From Enterovibrio paralichthyis (GTDB lineage Bacteria > Pseudomonadota > Gammaproteobacteria > Enterobacterales > Vibrionaceae), in contig NZ_JAHUTS010000020.1 of NCBI RefSeq assembly GCF_019209835.1, forward strand, positions 26,081 to 90,080: DNA of 64,000 nucleotides, read 5' to 3'. The notes under the pieces are model-generated. The model was not told the DNA's origin. It did no database searches and was given only the letters and a program-made list of their open reading frames with translations. A program made the translations under genes and the position numbers. Positions 42,999 to 51,934 of this stretch are shown here, piece by piece (position 1 is the stretch's first letter; every line of letters starts with the position of its first letter).

Positions 42999-44801
42999 GT
43001 GTCTGAACCTTCCTCCGCACAACATGAAAATACCCGCACCATTATCCGCTGGCTCGCAGCGTTTCTGAGTCCTTATAAAAAGCGGGCTTTTGCTGCGATA
43101 TTTTTCCTTTGTGTAGGATCACTGAGTTGGCTGGCACTGGGGCAGGCGGTCAAGCTGGTGGTGGACGAAGGCTTTCTCTCCCGTAATGCTGCTGAACTCA
43201 ACAAGATGGTGATGGTGATTTTGGCTATCACGGTTGTCAGCGGTATTGCGACGTTCTGCCGCTTCTATTTGATGACCTGGCTGGGCGAACGGGTGAGCGC
43301 AGATATTCGAAAAGCGGTTTACCACCACCTGTTGACCCTTTCCCCTGCTTTCTTTGCCAAAGAGCGTACCGGCGAAGTGATCAGCCGGTTTACGGCAGAC
43401 ACGACCTTGCTGCAAAGCGTGGTGGGCTCAAGCCTTTCGATGGCGTTACGTTCTACCGTTTCAGTGCTGGGTGGCCTCGTCATGATGGGGATCACCAGTA
43501 TCACCCTGACTGGTCTGGTTTTGCTTGCTGTGCCTGTTGTGCTGGTGCCAATCGGTGTACTGGGCAGGAAAGTGCGTCGTTTGGCGCGGATCAGTCAGGA
43601 TAAAGTGGCGGATCTCGGTGCCCACGTTGATGAATCCCTGCACGAAATCCGAACTGTTCAGGCATATAACCATGAGCAATCCGATATCCGTCACTTTGAC
43701 GGGCGGGTTGAGTCTGTGATGCAGGCAGCGCGGCTGCGCATTCGTTACCGCGCGGCGCTTATGGCATCAGTGGTATTGCTGTCTATCGTCGCCATTGTAT
43801 TGGTGACATGGCTAGGGGCGCTGAATGTGTTGGAAGGGTCGCTCACCGCGGGCCAGTTATCCGCCTTTATGTTTTATGCCCTGATGGTCGCAGGAGGCGT
43901 GGCTACCATCAGTGAAGTGATTGGTGAGATCCAGCGGGCAAGCGGAGCGACAGAAAGGCTGATTGAGCTGTCGCGCATGCCACAGGACATCAAAGAGCCG
44001 CAAAACCCGGTCGATTTTCCTGCTCATGCGCTGGGCGATATTACCTTCGACAATATTTCCTTTACCTATCCGGGCGATGAAAACAACGCTGTGTTTGAGT
44101 CTCTCTCTTTCAGTGTGAAAGCGGGAAAACGTGTTGCTTTGGTTGGGCCTAGTGGGGCAGGGAAAAGTACCGTATTTGGTCTACTGCAGCGCTTCTTTGA
44201 CGTTGATAGCGGGTCGATACTGTTGGATGGCATCGCAATCAATGACTTGTCGCTAGATGCGCTGCGAAAGCAGTTTGCGTTGGTGCCACAGGAGTCGGTG
44301 ATCTTTGCGACTTCGGTGCTGGAAAACGTGCGCTACGGTGACCCTGATGCCAGCGAGCAAGCGGTTATTGAGGCGTGTGTTGCGGCGCGCGCCCATGACT
44401 TTATTTCTGAGTTGCCCCAAGGCTACGCCACAGAATTGGGAGAGCGGGGCGTTCGGCTTTCCGGCGGGCAAAAGCAACGTATCTCCATTGCCCGTGCCAT
44501 CTTGGCAAACCGGCCTGTTCTCCTGCTGGATGAAGCGACCAGCGCACTGGATGCGGTTAGCGAGCACAAAGTCAAAGCTGCGCTCGATACCCTGATGGAA
44601 AATAAAACCTCACTCGTGATTGCCCACCGTCTGGCGACAGTTGTCAACGCTGACCGGATTCTGGTGATGGATAATGGCAAGATCGTGGCGACAGGTACGC
44701 ATAATGAGTTAATGGCTTCTTCGCCGCTATACCGTGAATTCGCCGCATTGCAGTTGGTGTCTGAAGTGGATGAACCGTCTTCGCGTTTAGTGGCGAAGTA
44801 G
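42999..44801 (+). CDS. ABC exporter, fused permease-ATPase (MsbA-related)
   Basis: A type-IV ABC half-transporter of 600 residues. Six membrane helices occupy about 25-310, and the ATPase domain 345-590 has Walker A (GPSGAGKST), signature LSGGQKQRISIARAIL and Walker B (LLDEATSALD). It matches the MsbA-related exporter group. GTG 42999 starts MSEPSSAQHEN with GAGTGAG upstream. As a homodimer it would export lipid or drug-like substrates; the substrate is unknown. Confidence 0.88.
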   Translation: MSEPSSAQHENTRTIIRWLAAFLSPYKKRAFAAIFFLCVGSLSWLALGQAVKLVVDEGFLSRNAAELNKMVMVILAITVVSGIATFCRFYLMTWLGERVSADIRKAVYHHLLTLSPAFFAKERTGEVISRFTADTTLLQSVVGSSLSMALRSTVSVLGGLVMMGITSITLTGLVLLAVPVVLVPIGVLGRKVRRLARISQDKVADLGAHVDESLHEIRTVQAYNHEQSDIRHFDGRVESVMQAARLRIRYRAALMASVVLLSIVAIVLVTWLGALNVLEGSLTAGQLSAFMFYALMVAGGVATISEVIGEIQRASGATERLIELSRMPQDIKEPQNPVDFPAHALGDITFDNISFTYPGDENNAVFESLSFSVKAGKRVALVGPSGAGKSTVFGLLQRFFDVDSGSILLDGIAINDLSLDALRKQFALVPQESVIFATSVLENVRYGDPDASEQAVIEACVAARAHDFISELPQGYATELGERGVRLSGGQKQRISIARAILANRPVLLLDEATSALDAVSEHKVKAALDTLMENKTSLVIAHRLATVVNADRILVMDNGKIVATGTHNELMASSPLYREFAALQLVSEVDEPSSRLVAK

Positions 44802-44895
44802 TCATTTCTCTGTCAGATATCTGCCCTGTGACTTTACAGTTGATATAGGTGTCTGATGCAATGACGAAAACGGATGAAAAAAAAGGAAATTATCG

Positions 44896-45054
44896 ATGAA
44901 AAAGCTATTGGCGGTATTCGCAGTACTGTTTGTGGTTGCCGGTTGTTCACCTGAAGTGGGTAGCGAGAACTGGTGCAAGGAGCTGAAGGAGAAGCCGAAA
45001 GGTGATTGGACAGCGAATGAAGCCGCAGACTTTGCCAAACACTGTATCTTGTGA
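44896..45054 (+). CDS. Small lipoprotein, DUF3012 type
   Basis: A 52-residue protein with a strong RBS (AAGGA, 8 nt upstream of ATG). The signal ends in the lipobox VVAGC (Cys17). The mature part GCSPEVGSENWCKEL and DWTANEAADFAKHCIL resembles the small DUF3012 lipoproteins common in Vibrio and Shewanella. Two Cys residues (in NWCKEL and KHCIL) may form a disulfide. Function unknown. Confidence 0.8.
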   Translation: MKKLLAVFAVLFVVAGCSPEVGSENWCKELKEKPKGDWTANEAADFAKHCIL

Positions 45055-45075
45055 TTTGCAGGTTTAGACACAATA

Positions 45076-45103
45076 AAACAGGCGGGATATCCCGCCTGTT
45101 TGC
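45076..45103. terminator. Bidirectional terminator between the DUF3012 gene and deoD
   Basis: AAACAGGCGGGATATCCCGCCTGTTT is a perfect 26-bp palindrome, flanked by T or A on each side. Confidence 0.85.
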
Positions 45104-45119
45104 GTATTGATGGGCCGGA

Positions 45120-45830
45120 TTACAGCGAAACCGCAGTTTCCAATGCCAGACCAATCATGTCGTTCAGCGTGGTAACACGATCTTCGGCGCTCAGCGCTTC
45201 GTGACGGATGATGTGGTCAGTCACAGTACAAATTGCCAGTGCACGTACACCAAACTCAGCCGCCAGACTGTAGAAGGCGCTCACTTCCATTTCCACACCG
45301 TAGACGCCGTATTTGGCCAGCAGCGGGTAGAAGTCTTCATCTGGGCGGTAGAACATGTCAGACGAGAACACGTTACCCACTTTCACTGACAATTCTTTTT
45401 CTTTCGCGATATCAACGGCGGTGCGCAGCATGTCGTAGTTGGCAATCGCAGCAAAGTCGTGATCGCGCAGACGGGTACGGTTCATCTTGGAGTCGGTTGA
45501 AGCGCCCATGGCGATAACCAGATCCATCAGTTTTACGTCATCGTGGATAGCGCCACAGCTGCCGATACGGATCAGGTTTTTCACGTCGTAGTGGTTGATC
45601 AACTCGTGAACATAAATAGAAGCAGAAGGGGCGCCCATACCGTGACCCATCACAGACAGTTTCTTGCCTTTGTAGAAACCAGTGAAACCCAGCATGCCAC
45701 GAACATCGGTTACCTGAACAGCATCTTCAAGGAAGTTTTCAGCGATGTATTTTGCGCGCTGCGGGTCACCCGGCATCAGGATAGTTTCTGCGAAATCGCC
45801 TGGGTTGGCATTAATATGTGGAGTTGCCAT
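45120..45830 (-). CDS. deoD: Purine nucleoside phosphorylase DeoD
   Basis: Phosphorolysis of purine (deoxy)nucleosides to base and (deoxy)ribose-1-phosphate. It has 236 residues, as in E. coli. ATG 45830 has a consensus RBS (TTTAGGAGC), giving MATPHINANPGDFAETILMPG; longer in-frame starts are rejected. Conserved are LMPGDPQRAKYIAEN, IRIGSCGAIHDDVKL and the catalytic SDHIIRHE-like VTDHIIRHE. It is divergent from a Crp/Fnr-type regulator across an operator-like palindrome (45891). This is an extra-operon deoD, apart from any deoCABD operon. Confidence 0.95.
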   Translation of the reverse strand: MATPHINANPGDFAETILMPGDPQRAKYIAENFLEDAVQVTDVRGMLGFTGFYKGKKLSVMGHGMGAPSASIYVHELINHYDVKNLIRIGSCGAIHDDVKLMDLVIAMGASTDSKMNRTRLRDHDFAAIANYDMLRTAVDIAKEKELSVKVGNVFSSDMFYRPDEDFYPLLAKYGVYGVEMEVSAFYSLAAEFGVRALAICTVTDHIIRHEALSAEDRVTTLNDMIGLALETAVSL

Positions 45831-45890
45831 TTTTGCTCCTAAAGGGATAATGTCGGTCGCGCCCACTTTAGGGGGTGAAATGCGGCGAAA

Positions 45891-45908
45891 AAAGGACACT
45901 TGTCCGTT
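45891..45908. promoter_or_regulatory. Palindromic operator candidate, copy 1 (deoD / regulator)
   Basis: AAAGGACACTTGTCCGTT. The core GGACACTTGTCC is the exact reverse complement of the core upstream of nupC (GGACAAGTGTCC). It lies 64 nt from the deoD ATG and 79 nt from the regulator ATG in their shared divergent gap. Confidence 0.7.
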
Positions 45909-45983
45909 TCACGCTGAATCTAAGGCATAAATGGAGCTTTTGACTGCGACTCACGGAAACGAGTTTTACTGATTAAAGTGGTT

Positions 45984-46631
45984 ATGTCTCTGCAGGCTCA
46001 AACTTCGCTCTACCAATCTTTACTGGCACTGCCGTGTTGCCGTCCTTTTAAAATCCATCCCGAAGAAACCTTCCTGGTGCAGGGAGAAATCGCCAACGCC
46101 CTTTATTTGGTGAAAGATTGCGATTTTTACGTTTCGTACCTCACGCCGACCGGGAAGCGATACATCGTCAGTACCCAAAAGGGCTTTACCGGCGTGTTGG
46201 GTGAAATGGAAGTGTTCCGCCCCGAAGGACGCTACGTGTTCAGTGTCACCGCCAGTGCACCGGCATCCGGGTATCAAATCAGCAAAGCACGTTTGTTGGA
46301 AGCGGTTACCCAGCATCCGGAAATGGCGATTCATTTCCTCCAACTCGTCTCAGGCCGTTACGAGGAGTCCATCGGTCATACACTCAGCAATCTGCTTTAC
46401 AGTCTCAGGTTCAACATTATCCGCGCCATGCTCAAACAATCAGAAAAAGAGGATGGGGGATGGTTTGAGTTTAAAACCGAGCAATATGCTGGAGAGCTTG
46501 GCGCCACACAACGCGCGTTCAGGCGAGTGATTAAAGATCTGGTGGATGAAGGGCTGGTAGATAAAAAACGCAGCAGTTATCGCATCGCCATGCCGGAAAC
46601 CTTACTCGAGGAATTGGACGATGCCCGTTAG
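45984..46631 (+). CDS. Crp/Fnr-family transcriptional regulator (YeiL-like)
   Basis: A 215-residue regulator from ATG 45984. Residues about 20-125 are a cyclic-nucleotide-binding-type beta-roll (LVQGEIANALYLVKDCDFYVSYL), followed by the dimer helix and a winged HTH near 160-205 (QYAGELGATQRAFRRVIKDL). No FNR-type N-terminal Cys cluster is visible. The size and partners recall E. coli YeiL, which is also beside nucleoside genes. It is divergent from deoD, upstream of nupC, and two matching palindromes flank it, so it probably controls purine nucleoside uptake and cleavage. Confidence 0.85.
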   Translation: MSLQAQTSLYQSLLALPCCRPFKIHPEETFLVQGEIANALYLVKDCDFYVSYLTPTGKRYIVSTQKGFTGVLGEMEVFRPEGRYVFSVTASAPASGYQISKARLLEAVTQHPEMAIHFLQLVSGRYEESIGHTLSNLLYSLRFNIIRAMLKQSEKEDGGWFEFKTEQYAGELGATQRAFRRVIKDLVDEGLVDKKRSSYRIAMPETLLEELDDAR

Positions 46632-46709
46632 CAATCGTTTTCGTTAAACGTTTGCGCACTCCGACAAATTTCAACTTTTTTGGCTGAAAAAGCGCAATAA
46701 GCGACCAAA

Positions 46710-46725
46710 AAGGACAAGTGTCCTT
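46710..46725 (+). promoter_or_regulatory. Palindromic operator candidate, copy 2 (nupC)
   Basis: AAGGACAAGTGTCCTT is a perfect dyad with 7-bp arms around AG, 85 nt upstream of the nupC ATG. Its core is identical, in opposite orientation, to the copy at 45894. Confidence 0.75.
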
Positions 46726-46809
46726 CTTTCCTTTTCCGGCCAGCGTTACAAACGCGCTGGCCGCGATTCCTTCGCAAGATTTACCCTCAGCCCACAAGAG
46801 AACACGCAG

Positions 46810-48045
46810 ATGATGAGCATTATTATGAGTCTCATTGGCATGGCATCTTTGATTGCTATTGCCGTTTTGCTTTCAGATAACCGTAAAAAGATTAACGTCC
46901 GTACCGTTGGCGGTGCCCTGATCATCCAAGTCGCCTTTGGCGTCTTTGTCATGTATGTGCCGTTTGGTCAGGCCATGCTGCAAACCATCGCGGATGGCGT
47001 TGGTAGTGTGATCAGTTATGCAAACGACGGTCTGGCATTTACGTTTGGCGATCTGGCGAAATACAAAGTCGGATTTGTCTTCGTCATCAATGTGCTTTGT
47101 GTGGTGATTTTTATCTCTGCGCTGATCTCAGTGTTGTATTACCTGAAGATCATGCAGAAGGTGATTTCTGTGATTGGTGGTGCGCTGCGTAAAGTGCTGG
47201 GTACCAGTCATGCAGAATCAATGTCAGCGACGGCAAACATTTTTGTTGGCCCTATTGAAGCGCCTTCGCTGGTTCGTCCTTTTGTGGGCACCATGACCCG
47301 CTCTGAACTGTTTGCTGTGATGGCGGGTGGTCTGGCATCTGTGGCTGGCGGCACCATGATTGGCTACATCAATCTGGGTATTGATGTGAAATACATCCTG
47401 ACAGCGTGTTTTATGACAGCGCCTGCGGGTCTGTTGTTTGCCAAACTGCTGTGCCCGGAAGTGGATACCCCGAAAGCCCATGTTGAAATGCCAAAAGATG
47501 AAAGTGGCGAGGAGCCGGAATCCCTGCTGGATGCGATCACCCAAGGCTCAATGATTGGTCTGCAGCAGGTTGCGTGTGTAACTGCACTGCTGATTTCTTT
47601 CGTGGCACTTACTGCACTGCTGAACGGTATCGTGGGTGCGCTAGCGGGGCTGATTGGCTTTGAAGGTGTTACAGTGCAACTGATCCTTGGCTACCTGCTG
47701 TCGCCACTGGCTTTCCTGCTGGGTGTGCCTTGGGAAGATTCAGTAACGGCAGCCTCCCTGATTGGTCAGAAGATTGTTATTAACGAATTCGTGGCATACG
47801 TGAACTTCCTGGATGTGGCTGATCAGCTGTCTGAGAAATCACAGGCCATCATCATCTTTGCACTGTGTGGCTTTGCCAATATCGGTTCACTGGCGATGGT
47901 TATTGGAGGCCTGAGTGCAATGGCGCCAAGTCGTCGAAAAGAGCTGGGTAAAATTGGTGGCCGTGCACTGATTGCTGCGATTCTGGCAAACCTGATGAGT
48001 GGCACAGTTGCTGGTTTACTTATCTCTGTGGGCGCACTGGCGTAA
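46810..48045 (+). CDS. nupC: Nucleoside transporter, NupC/CNT family
   Basis: Concentrative nucleoside:cation symporter of 411 residues with about ten hydrophobic segments. Typical features are the N-terminal region LSDNRKKINVRTVGGALI, the TGxxE-like GTSHAESMSATANIFVGPIEAP segment near 135-155 and the later NEFVAYVNF motif near 320. It lies downstream of the Crp/Fnr-type regulator, with its own palindrome, and would supply nucleosides to DeoD. It could also be called NupX/NupG-like in some annotations; NupC is the best fit. A terminator follows. Confidence 0.9.
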   Translation: MMSIIMSLIGMASLIAIAVLLSDNRKKINVRTVGGALIIQVAFGVFVMYVPFGQAMLQTIADGVGSVISYANDGLAFTFGDLAKYKVGFVFVINVLCVVIFISALISVLYYLKIMQKVISVIGGALRKVLGTSHAESMSATANIFVGPIEAPSLVRPFVGTMTRSELFAVMAGGLASVAGGTMIGYINLGIDVKYILTACFMTAPAGLLFAKLLCPEVDTPKAHVEMPKDESGEEPESLLDAITQGSMIGLQQVACVTALLISFVALTALLNGIVGALAGLIGFEGVTVQLILGYLLSPLAFLLGVPWEDSVTAASLIGQKIVINEFVAYVNFLDVADQLSEKSQAIIIFALCGFANIGSLAMVIGGLSAMAPSRRKELGKIGGRALIAAILANLMSGTVAGLLISVGALA

Positions 48046-48067
48046 ACACACCGGTGAATGCTTGAAA

Positions 48068-48090
48068 AGACGCGCTTCGGCGCGTTTTTT
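48068..48090 (+). terminator. Terminator after nupC
   Basis: Stem ACGCGC / GCGCGT with a TTCG tetraloop followed by TTTTTT. Confidence 0.88.
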
Positions 48091-48221
48091 CGTTGTGCTG
48101 AAGACGAAAACGGGCTTTACGGAGTTGGCATTTTTACCACGCTTTGTGGTTTTGAACTGGATATCTATCCAGTTGTTCATTATCCTAACGACAACTGTGT
48201 CCAAATTATCGAGTGTGAATT

Positions 48222-48851
48222 GTGATTGGCCGATTACGTGGAATTTTGCTTGAAAAGCAACCGCCTGAAATCCTTCTTGAAGTCAATGGCGTAGGCTATG
48301 AAGTCAGCATGCCAATGAGCTGCTTCTATGAACTGCCAGAGCTTGGCGAAGAAGCCATTATTTACACCCACTTTGTGGTGCGTGAAGACGCACAGCTTCT
48401 ATACGGATTCAACACCACTGTCGAGCGTGCCCTGTTCCGTGAAGTGATTAAAGCGAACGGTGTTGGCCCAAAACTTGGCCTTGCTATTCTTTCCGGCATG
48501 ACTGCCACCCAGTTTGTTGACAGTGTTGAGCGCGAAGATGTTTCCACGCTGGTGAAAATCCCAGGCGTGGGCAAGAAGACTGCCGAACGTCTGGTGATTG
48601 AAATGCGCGATCGCCTTAAAAACTGGCATGCGTTTGACCTGTTTACTCCACATGCTGACGCGGCTGCACGCCGTGCTTCCGGTACCGAAACCCTTGTTGC
48701 TGCATCCACTGATCCGAAAGATGAAGCGATCAGTGCCCTGATTGCACTGGGCTACAAAGCTGCGCAGGCAGAGAAAGTGGTTAAGCAAGTCGCGCAGGAT
48801 GGTATGAAGAGTGAAGCCATTATCCGCGATGCACTGCGTTCGATGGTGTGA
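48222..48851 (+). CDS. ruvA: Holliday junction DNA helicase subunit RuvA
   Basis: DNA-binding tetramer that targets RuvB to Holliday junctions. It has 209 residues from a GTG start (MIGRLRGILLEKQPPEILLE). The OB fold is at 1-65, and two helix-hairpin-helix motifs include NGVGPKLGLAILSG and IPGVGKKTAERLVIEM. The C-terminal domain contacts RuvB. It lies 14 nt upstream of ruvB but is separated from ruvC. Confidence 0.97.
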   Translation: MIGRLRGILLEKQPPEILLEVNGVGYEVSMPMSCFYELPELGEEAIIYTHFVVREDAQLLYGFNTTVERALFREVIKANGVGPKLGLAILSGMTATQFVDSVEREDVSTLVKIPGVGKKTAERLVIEMRDRLKNWHAFDLFTPHADAAARRASGTETLVAASTDPKDEAISALIALGYKAAQAEKVVKQVAQDGMKSEAIIRDALRSMV

Positions 48852-48865
48852 CGGGGTAACTAGGA

Positions 48866-49876
48866 ATGATTGAAGCTGATCGCCTGATGGGCACTGTGCC
48901 GCCAAGCCGTGAAGATGACATTATCGACCGCGCTATCCGTCCGAAAATGTTGGCGGATTATCAAGGCCAGGATCACGTGCGCAACCAGATGGAGATTTTT
49001 ATCCATGCGGCGCGCAAGCGTGAAGAGGCACTGGATCATCTTCTGATCTTTGGCCCGCCAGGGCTGGGTAAAACCACACTGGCGAATATCGTTGCCAATG
49101 AGATGGAAGTGAATATCCGTACTACCTCCGGCCCTGTATTGGAAAAGGCGGGGGACTTGGCAGCGCTGTTGACCAACCTTGAACCTCATGACGTGTTGTT
49201 TATCGATGAAATTCACCGCCTCAGTCCGGTTGTGGAGGAAGTTCTGTATCCAGCGATGGAAGATTACCAGCTGGACATCATGATCGGTGAAGGCCCGGCA
49301 GCCCGTTCCATTAAGATTGACTTGCCACCCTTTACACTGGTGGGAGCAACTACCCGTGCGGGCTCATTGACGTCACCTCTGCGTGACCGCTTCGGGATCA
49401 CCCAACGTCTTGAGTACTACAACATTGCCGATCTAAAAGGCATTGTGCAGCGCAGCGCGAACTGCCTGAACCTTGATATGGACGAAGAGGGCGCCTTTGA
49501 AATTGCTCGTCGCGCCCGTGGTACGCCGCGTATTGCCAACCGTTTACTTCGCCGGGTGCGTGACTATGCAGAAGTGAAAGCGGATGGCCGTATCAATGCC
49601 GAAGTCGCTTCGAAAGCCCTGGATATGCTGGATGTCGACAACCAGGGTTTCGATTACATGGACCGCAAACTGCTAAAAGCCATTATCGAGAAATTTGACG
49701 GTGGCCCGGTTGGCTTGGACAACCTTGCAGCCGCGATAGGTGAAGCAAAAGACACCATTGAAGATGTGCTGGAACCTTTCCTTATTCAACAAGGGTATCT
49801 GCAGCGAACACCAAGAGGGCGGATTGCCAGCCAGCGCGCTTACCTGCATTTCGGCTTTGATATGCCGGAATCATAA
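48866..49876 (+). CDS. ruvB: Holliday junction DNA helicase subunit RuvB
   Basis: Hexameric AAA+ motor for branch migration. It has 336 residues. Walker A is FGPPGLGKTTLA near 60, Walker B LFIDEIHRLS near 110 and the sensor region GATTRAGSLTSPLRDRF near 155. The C-terminal winged helix carries QRTPRGRIASQRAYLHF. A terminator follows. Confidence 0.98.
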   Translation: MIEADRLMGTVPPSREDDIIDRAIRPKMLADYQGQDHVRNQMEIFIHAARKREEALDHLLIFGPPGLGKTTLANIVANEMEVNIRTTSGPVLEKAGDLAALLTNLEPHDVLFIDEIHRLSPVVEEVLYPAMEDYQLDIMIGEGPAARSIKIDLPPFTLVGATTRAGSLTSPLRDRFGITQRLEYYNIADLKGIVQRSANCLNLDMDEEGAFEIARRARGTPRIANRLLRRVRDYAEVKADGRINAEVASKALDMLDVDNQGFDYMDRKLLKAIIEKFDGGPVGLDNLAAAIGEAKDTIEDVLEPFLIQQGYLQRTPRGRIASQRAYLHFGFDMPES

Positions 49877-49900
49877 AAATTTCAAAAATTGATATTTACT

Positions 49901-49927
49901 AAAGCCAGCTAACAAGCTGGCTTTTTT
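49901..49927 (+). terminator. Terminator after ruvB
   Basis: Stem AAGCCAGCT / AGCTGGCTT with a 4-nt loop followed by TTTTTTG. Confidence 0.9.
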
Positions 49928-50333
49928 GTATATCCTATTCAACCTGTCCCATACTTCCTGAAGCGCAGTATTTGCGTGCTTTATAATCAATATCTAGCCC
50001 GGTTTGGCCGAAAAATTGACCGACGTCTATTTAAAGTGATTTTTTTCGATAGACAGTTGATTAATTTGACAGCAATCAATGTCTGAAAGTCCCAAATACT
50101 TTGAAGCCATTTCACATCAGGGATAATATTAGTCGTCACTATATTAGAAGTCTCTTAACAAACTTCTAACGTGTGAAATACATAAGTGCAACATAAATAG
50201 GGATGGTTGTTTACGCGACCCCCGTAAGGAAGCTTGGTGAAGTGAAGTCATTACTGACTCGCAAGTGTTTAAGCATTTACTGATCAACCGGTAAATGTCG
50301 TCCGTCAGTCAGCCTGACGAAGAAGGAGTTAAC
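49928..50333 (+). promoter_or_regulatory. cydA upstream region
   Basis: A 406-bp region. It contains the FNR site at 50066-50079, next to GTTGATTAA, which resembles an ArcA half-box (GTTAATTAA). The last 130 nt before cydA (GC-richer, from about 50200) look like an untranslated leader. The RBS AAGGAG precedes ATG 50334. ArcA/FNR control of cydAB is well established in relatives. Confidence 0.55.
50066..50079 (+). promoter_or_regulatory. FNR site upstream of cydA
   Basis: TTGACAGCAATCAA matches 9 of 10 bases of TTGAT-N4-ATCAA. It is about 255 nt before the cydA ATG. Confidence 0.6.
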
Positions 50334-51920
50334 ATGTTAACTGATATTGTTGATCTGTCGCGGTTCCAATTTGCAATGACCGCGATGTATCACTTCCTGT
50401 TTGTACCATTGACTTTGGGTATGGCTTTCTTGCTGGCCATCATGGAGTCTTTGTATGTAATGACCGACAAGCAAATCTACAAGGACATGACAAAGTTCTG
50501 GGGTAAGCTTTTTGGTATTAACTTTGCGTTGGGTGTTGCGACTGGCCTGACGATGGAGTTCCAGTTCGGTACGAACTGGGCGTATTACTCTCACTACGTT
50601 GGCGATATTTTCGGTGCGCCTCTGGCAATCGAAGCGCTGATGGCTTTCTTCCTCGAATCTACCCTTGTCGGTATGTTCTTCTTCGGTTGGGATCGTCTCA
50701 CCAAGCGTCAACACCTTGCGGTAACCTGGCTTACTGCGATCGGTTCAAACTTCTCGGCGCTTTGGATTCTAGTGGCGAATGGCTGGATGCAAAACCCAAT
50801 CGGTGCTGAGTTCAACTACGAAAGCATGCGCATGGAGATGGTGAGCTTCGCTGAGCTGGTGCTGAACCCTGTTGCTCAGGTGAAATTCGTTCACACCGTT
50901 GCTGCGGGCTACACCACAGGTGCGATGTTTGTTCTGGGTATCAGTGCTTACTACCTGCTGAAAGGCCGTGACGTGGCATTTGCACGCCGTTCTTTCGCGA
51001 TTGCTGCTTCGTTTGGTATGGCGGGTATCCTGTCGACTATCGTACTGGGCGACGAATCCGGTTATGAGCTGGGTGACGTGCAGAAAGTGAAACTAGCTGC
51101 CATTGAAGCTGAGTGGCACACAGAGCCGGCTCCGGCAGCGTTTACGCTGATCGGTTTCCCGAACCAGGAAACCATGGAAACAGAGTACGCCATCAAGATC
51201 CCTTACCTGATGGGTATCATCGCAACCCGTTCTCTGGACACGCAAGTTACCGGTCTTCGTGACCTGATTGACGAGCACGAAGTTCGCATTCGTAACGGTA
51301 TGCTGGCTTACGATCTGCTGCAGAAAATCCGTGGCGGAGAGAAGACACCAGAAAACATCGCAGCGTTTGATGATGTGAAGAAAGATCTGGGTTACGGCCT
51401 GCTGCTGAAAGAGCACACGCCAAACGTAACCGATGCGACTGAAGCACAAATCAAACAAGCAGCGAAAGACTCTATCCCTCAAGTAGCACCGCTGTTCTGG
51501 AGCTTCCGTATCATGGTGGGTGCAGGCTTTGTGATGCTGTTTGTCTTCGGTATGGCGTTCTACCAGACCTGTCGTCAGAAGATCGACCAGAAACCTTGGG
51601 TTCTGAAAGCGGCACTGTGGTCAATCCCACTGCCTTGGATCGCGGCTGAAGCAGGTTGGTTTGTTGCTGAGTATGGTCGTCAGCCTTGGGCGGTTGGTGA
51701 AATCCTGCCGGTTCACCTGGCGGCTTCGAACCTGCCAGCGTCTGAAATCATCACCTCGCTGGTGGCTATCGTTCTGCTGTACACCGTCTTCCTGATCGCA
51801 GAAGTGTACCTGATGGTTAAGTTTGCGCGCTTGGGTCCAAGCAGCCTGAAAACTGGCCGTTACCACTTTGAACAGCAAAAGACCCCGGAAGCGGATCTGG
51901 CGCGTCAGGTTGAAGCATAA
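50334..51920 (+). CDS. cydA: Cytochrome bd ubiquinol oxidase subunit I
   Basis: Quinol-oxidising, oxygen-reducing subunit in the inner membrane. It has 528 residues from ATG 50334 (AAGGAG upstream; a longer in-frame start is rejected). Heme and quinol features are the N-terminal MLTDIVDLSRFQFAMTAMYHF (His19, heme ligand), KFVHTVAAGY near 183 (His, heme b558), the Q-loop near 250-380, and the late GWFVAEYGRQPW motif near 440. It heads cydA-cydB-cydX-ybgE. Confidence 0.97.
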   Translation: MLTDIVDLSRFQFAMTAMYHFLFVPLTLGMAFLLAIMESLYVMTDKQIYKDMTKFWGKLFGINFALGVATGLTMEFQFGTNWAYYSHYVGDIFGAPLAIEALMAFFLESTLVGMFFFGWDRLTKRQHLAVTWLTAIGSNFSALWILVANGWMQNPIGAEFNYESMRMEMVSFAELVLNPVAQVKFVHTVAAGYTTGAMFVLGISAYYLLKGRDVAFARRSFAIAASFGMAGILSTIVLGDESGYELGDVQKVKLAAIEAEWHTEPAPAAFTLIGFPNQETMETEYAIKIPYLMGIIATRSLDTQVTGLRDLIDEHEVRIRNGMLAYDLLQKIRGGEKTPENIAAFDDVKKDLGYGLLLKEHTPNVTDATEAQIKQAAKDSIPQVAPLFWSFRIMVGAGFVMLFVFGMAFYQTCRQKIDQKPWVLKAALWSIPLPWIAAEAGWFVAEYGRQPWAVGEILPVHLAASNLPASEIITSLVAIVLLYTVFLIAEVYLMVKFARLGPSSLKTGRYHFEQQKTPEADLARQVEA

Positions 51921-51934
51921 GGAGAGCTTGAGCG

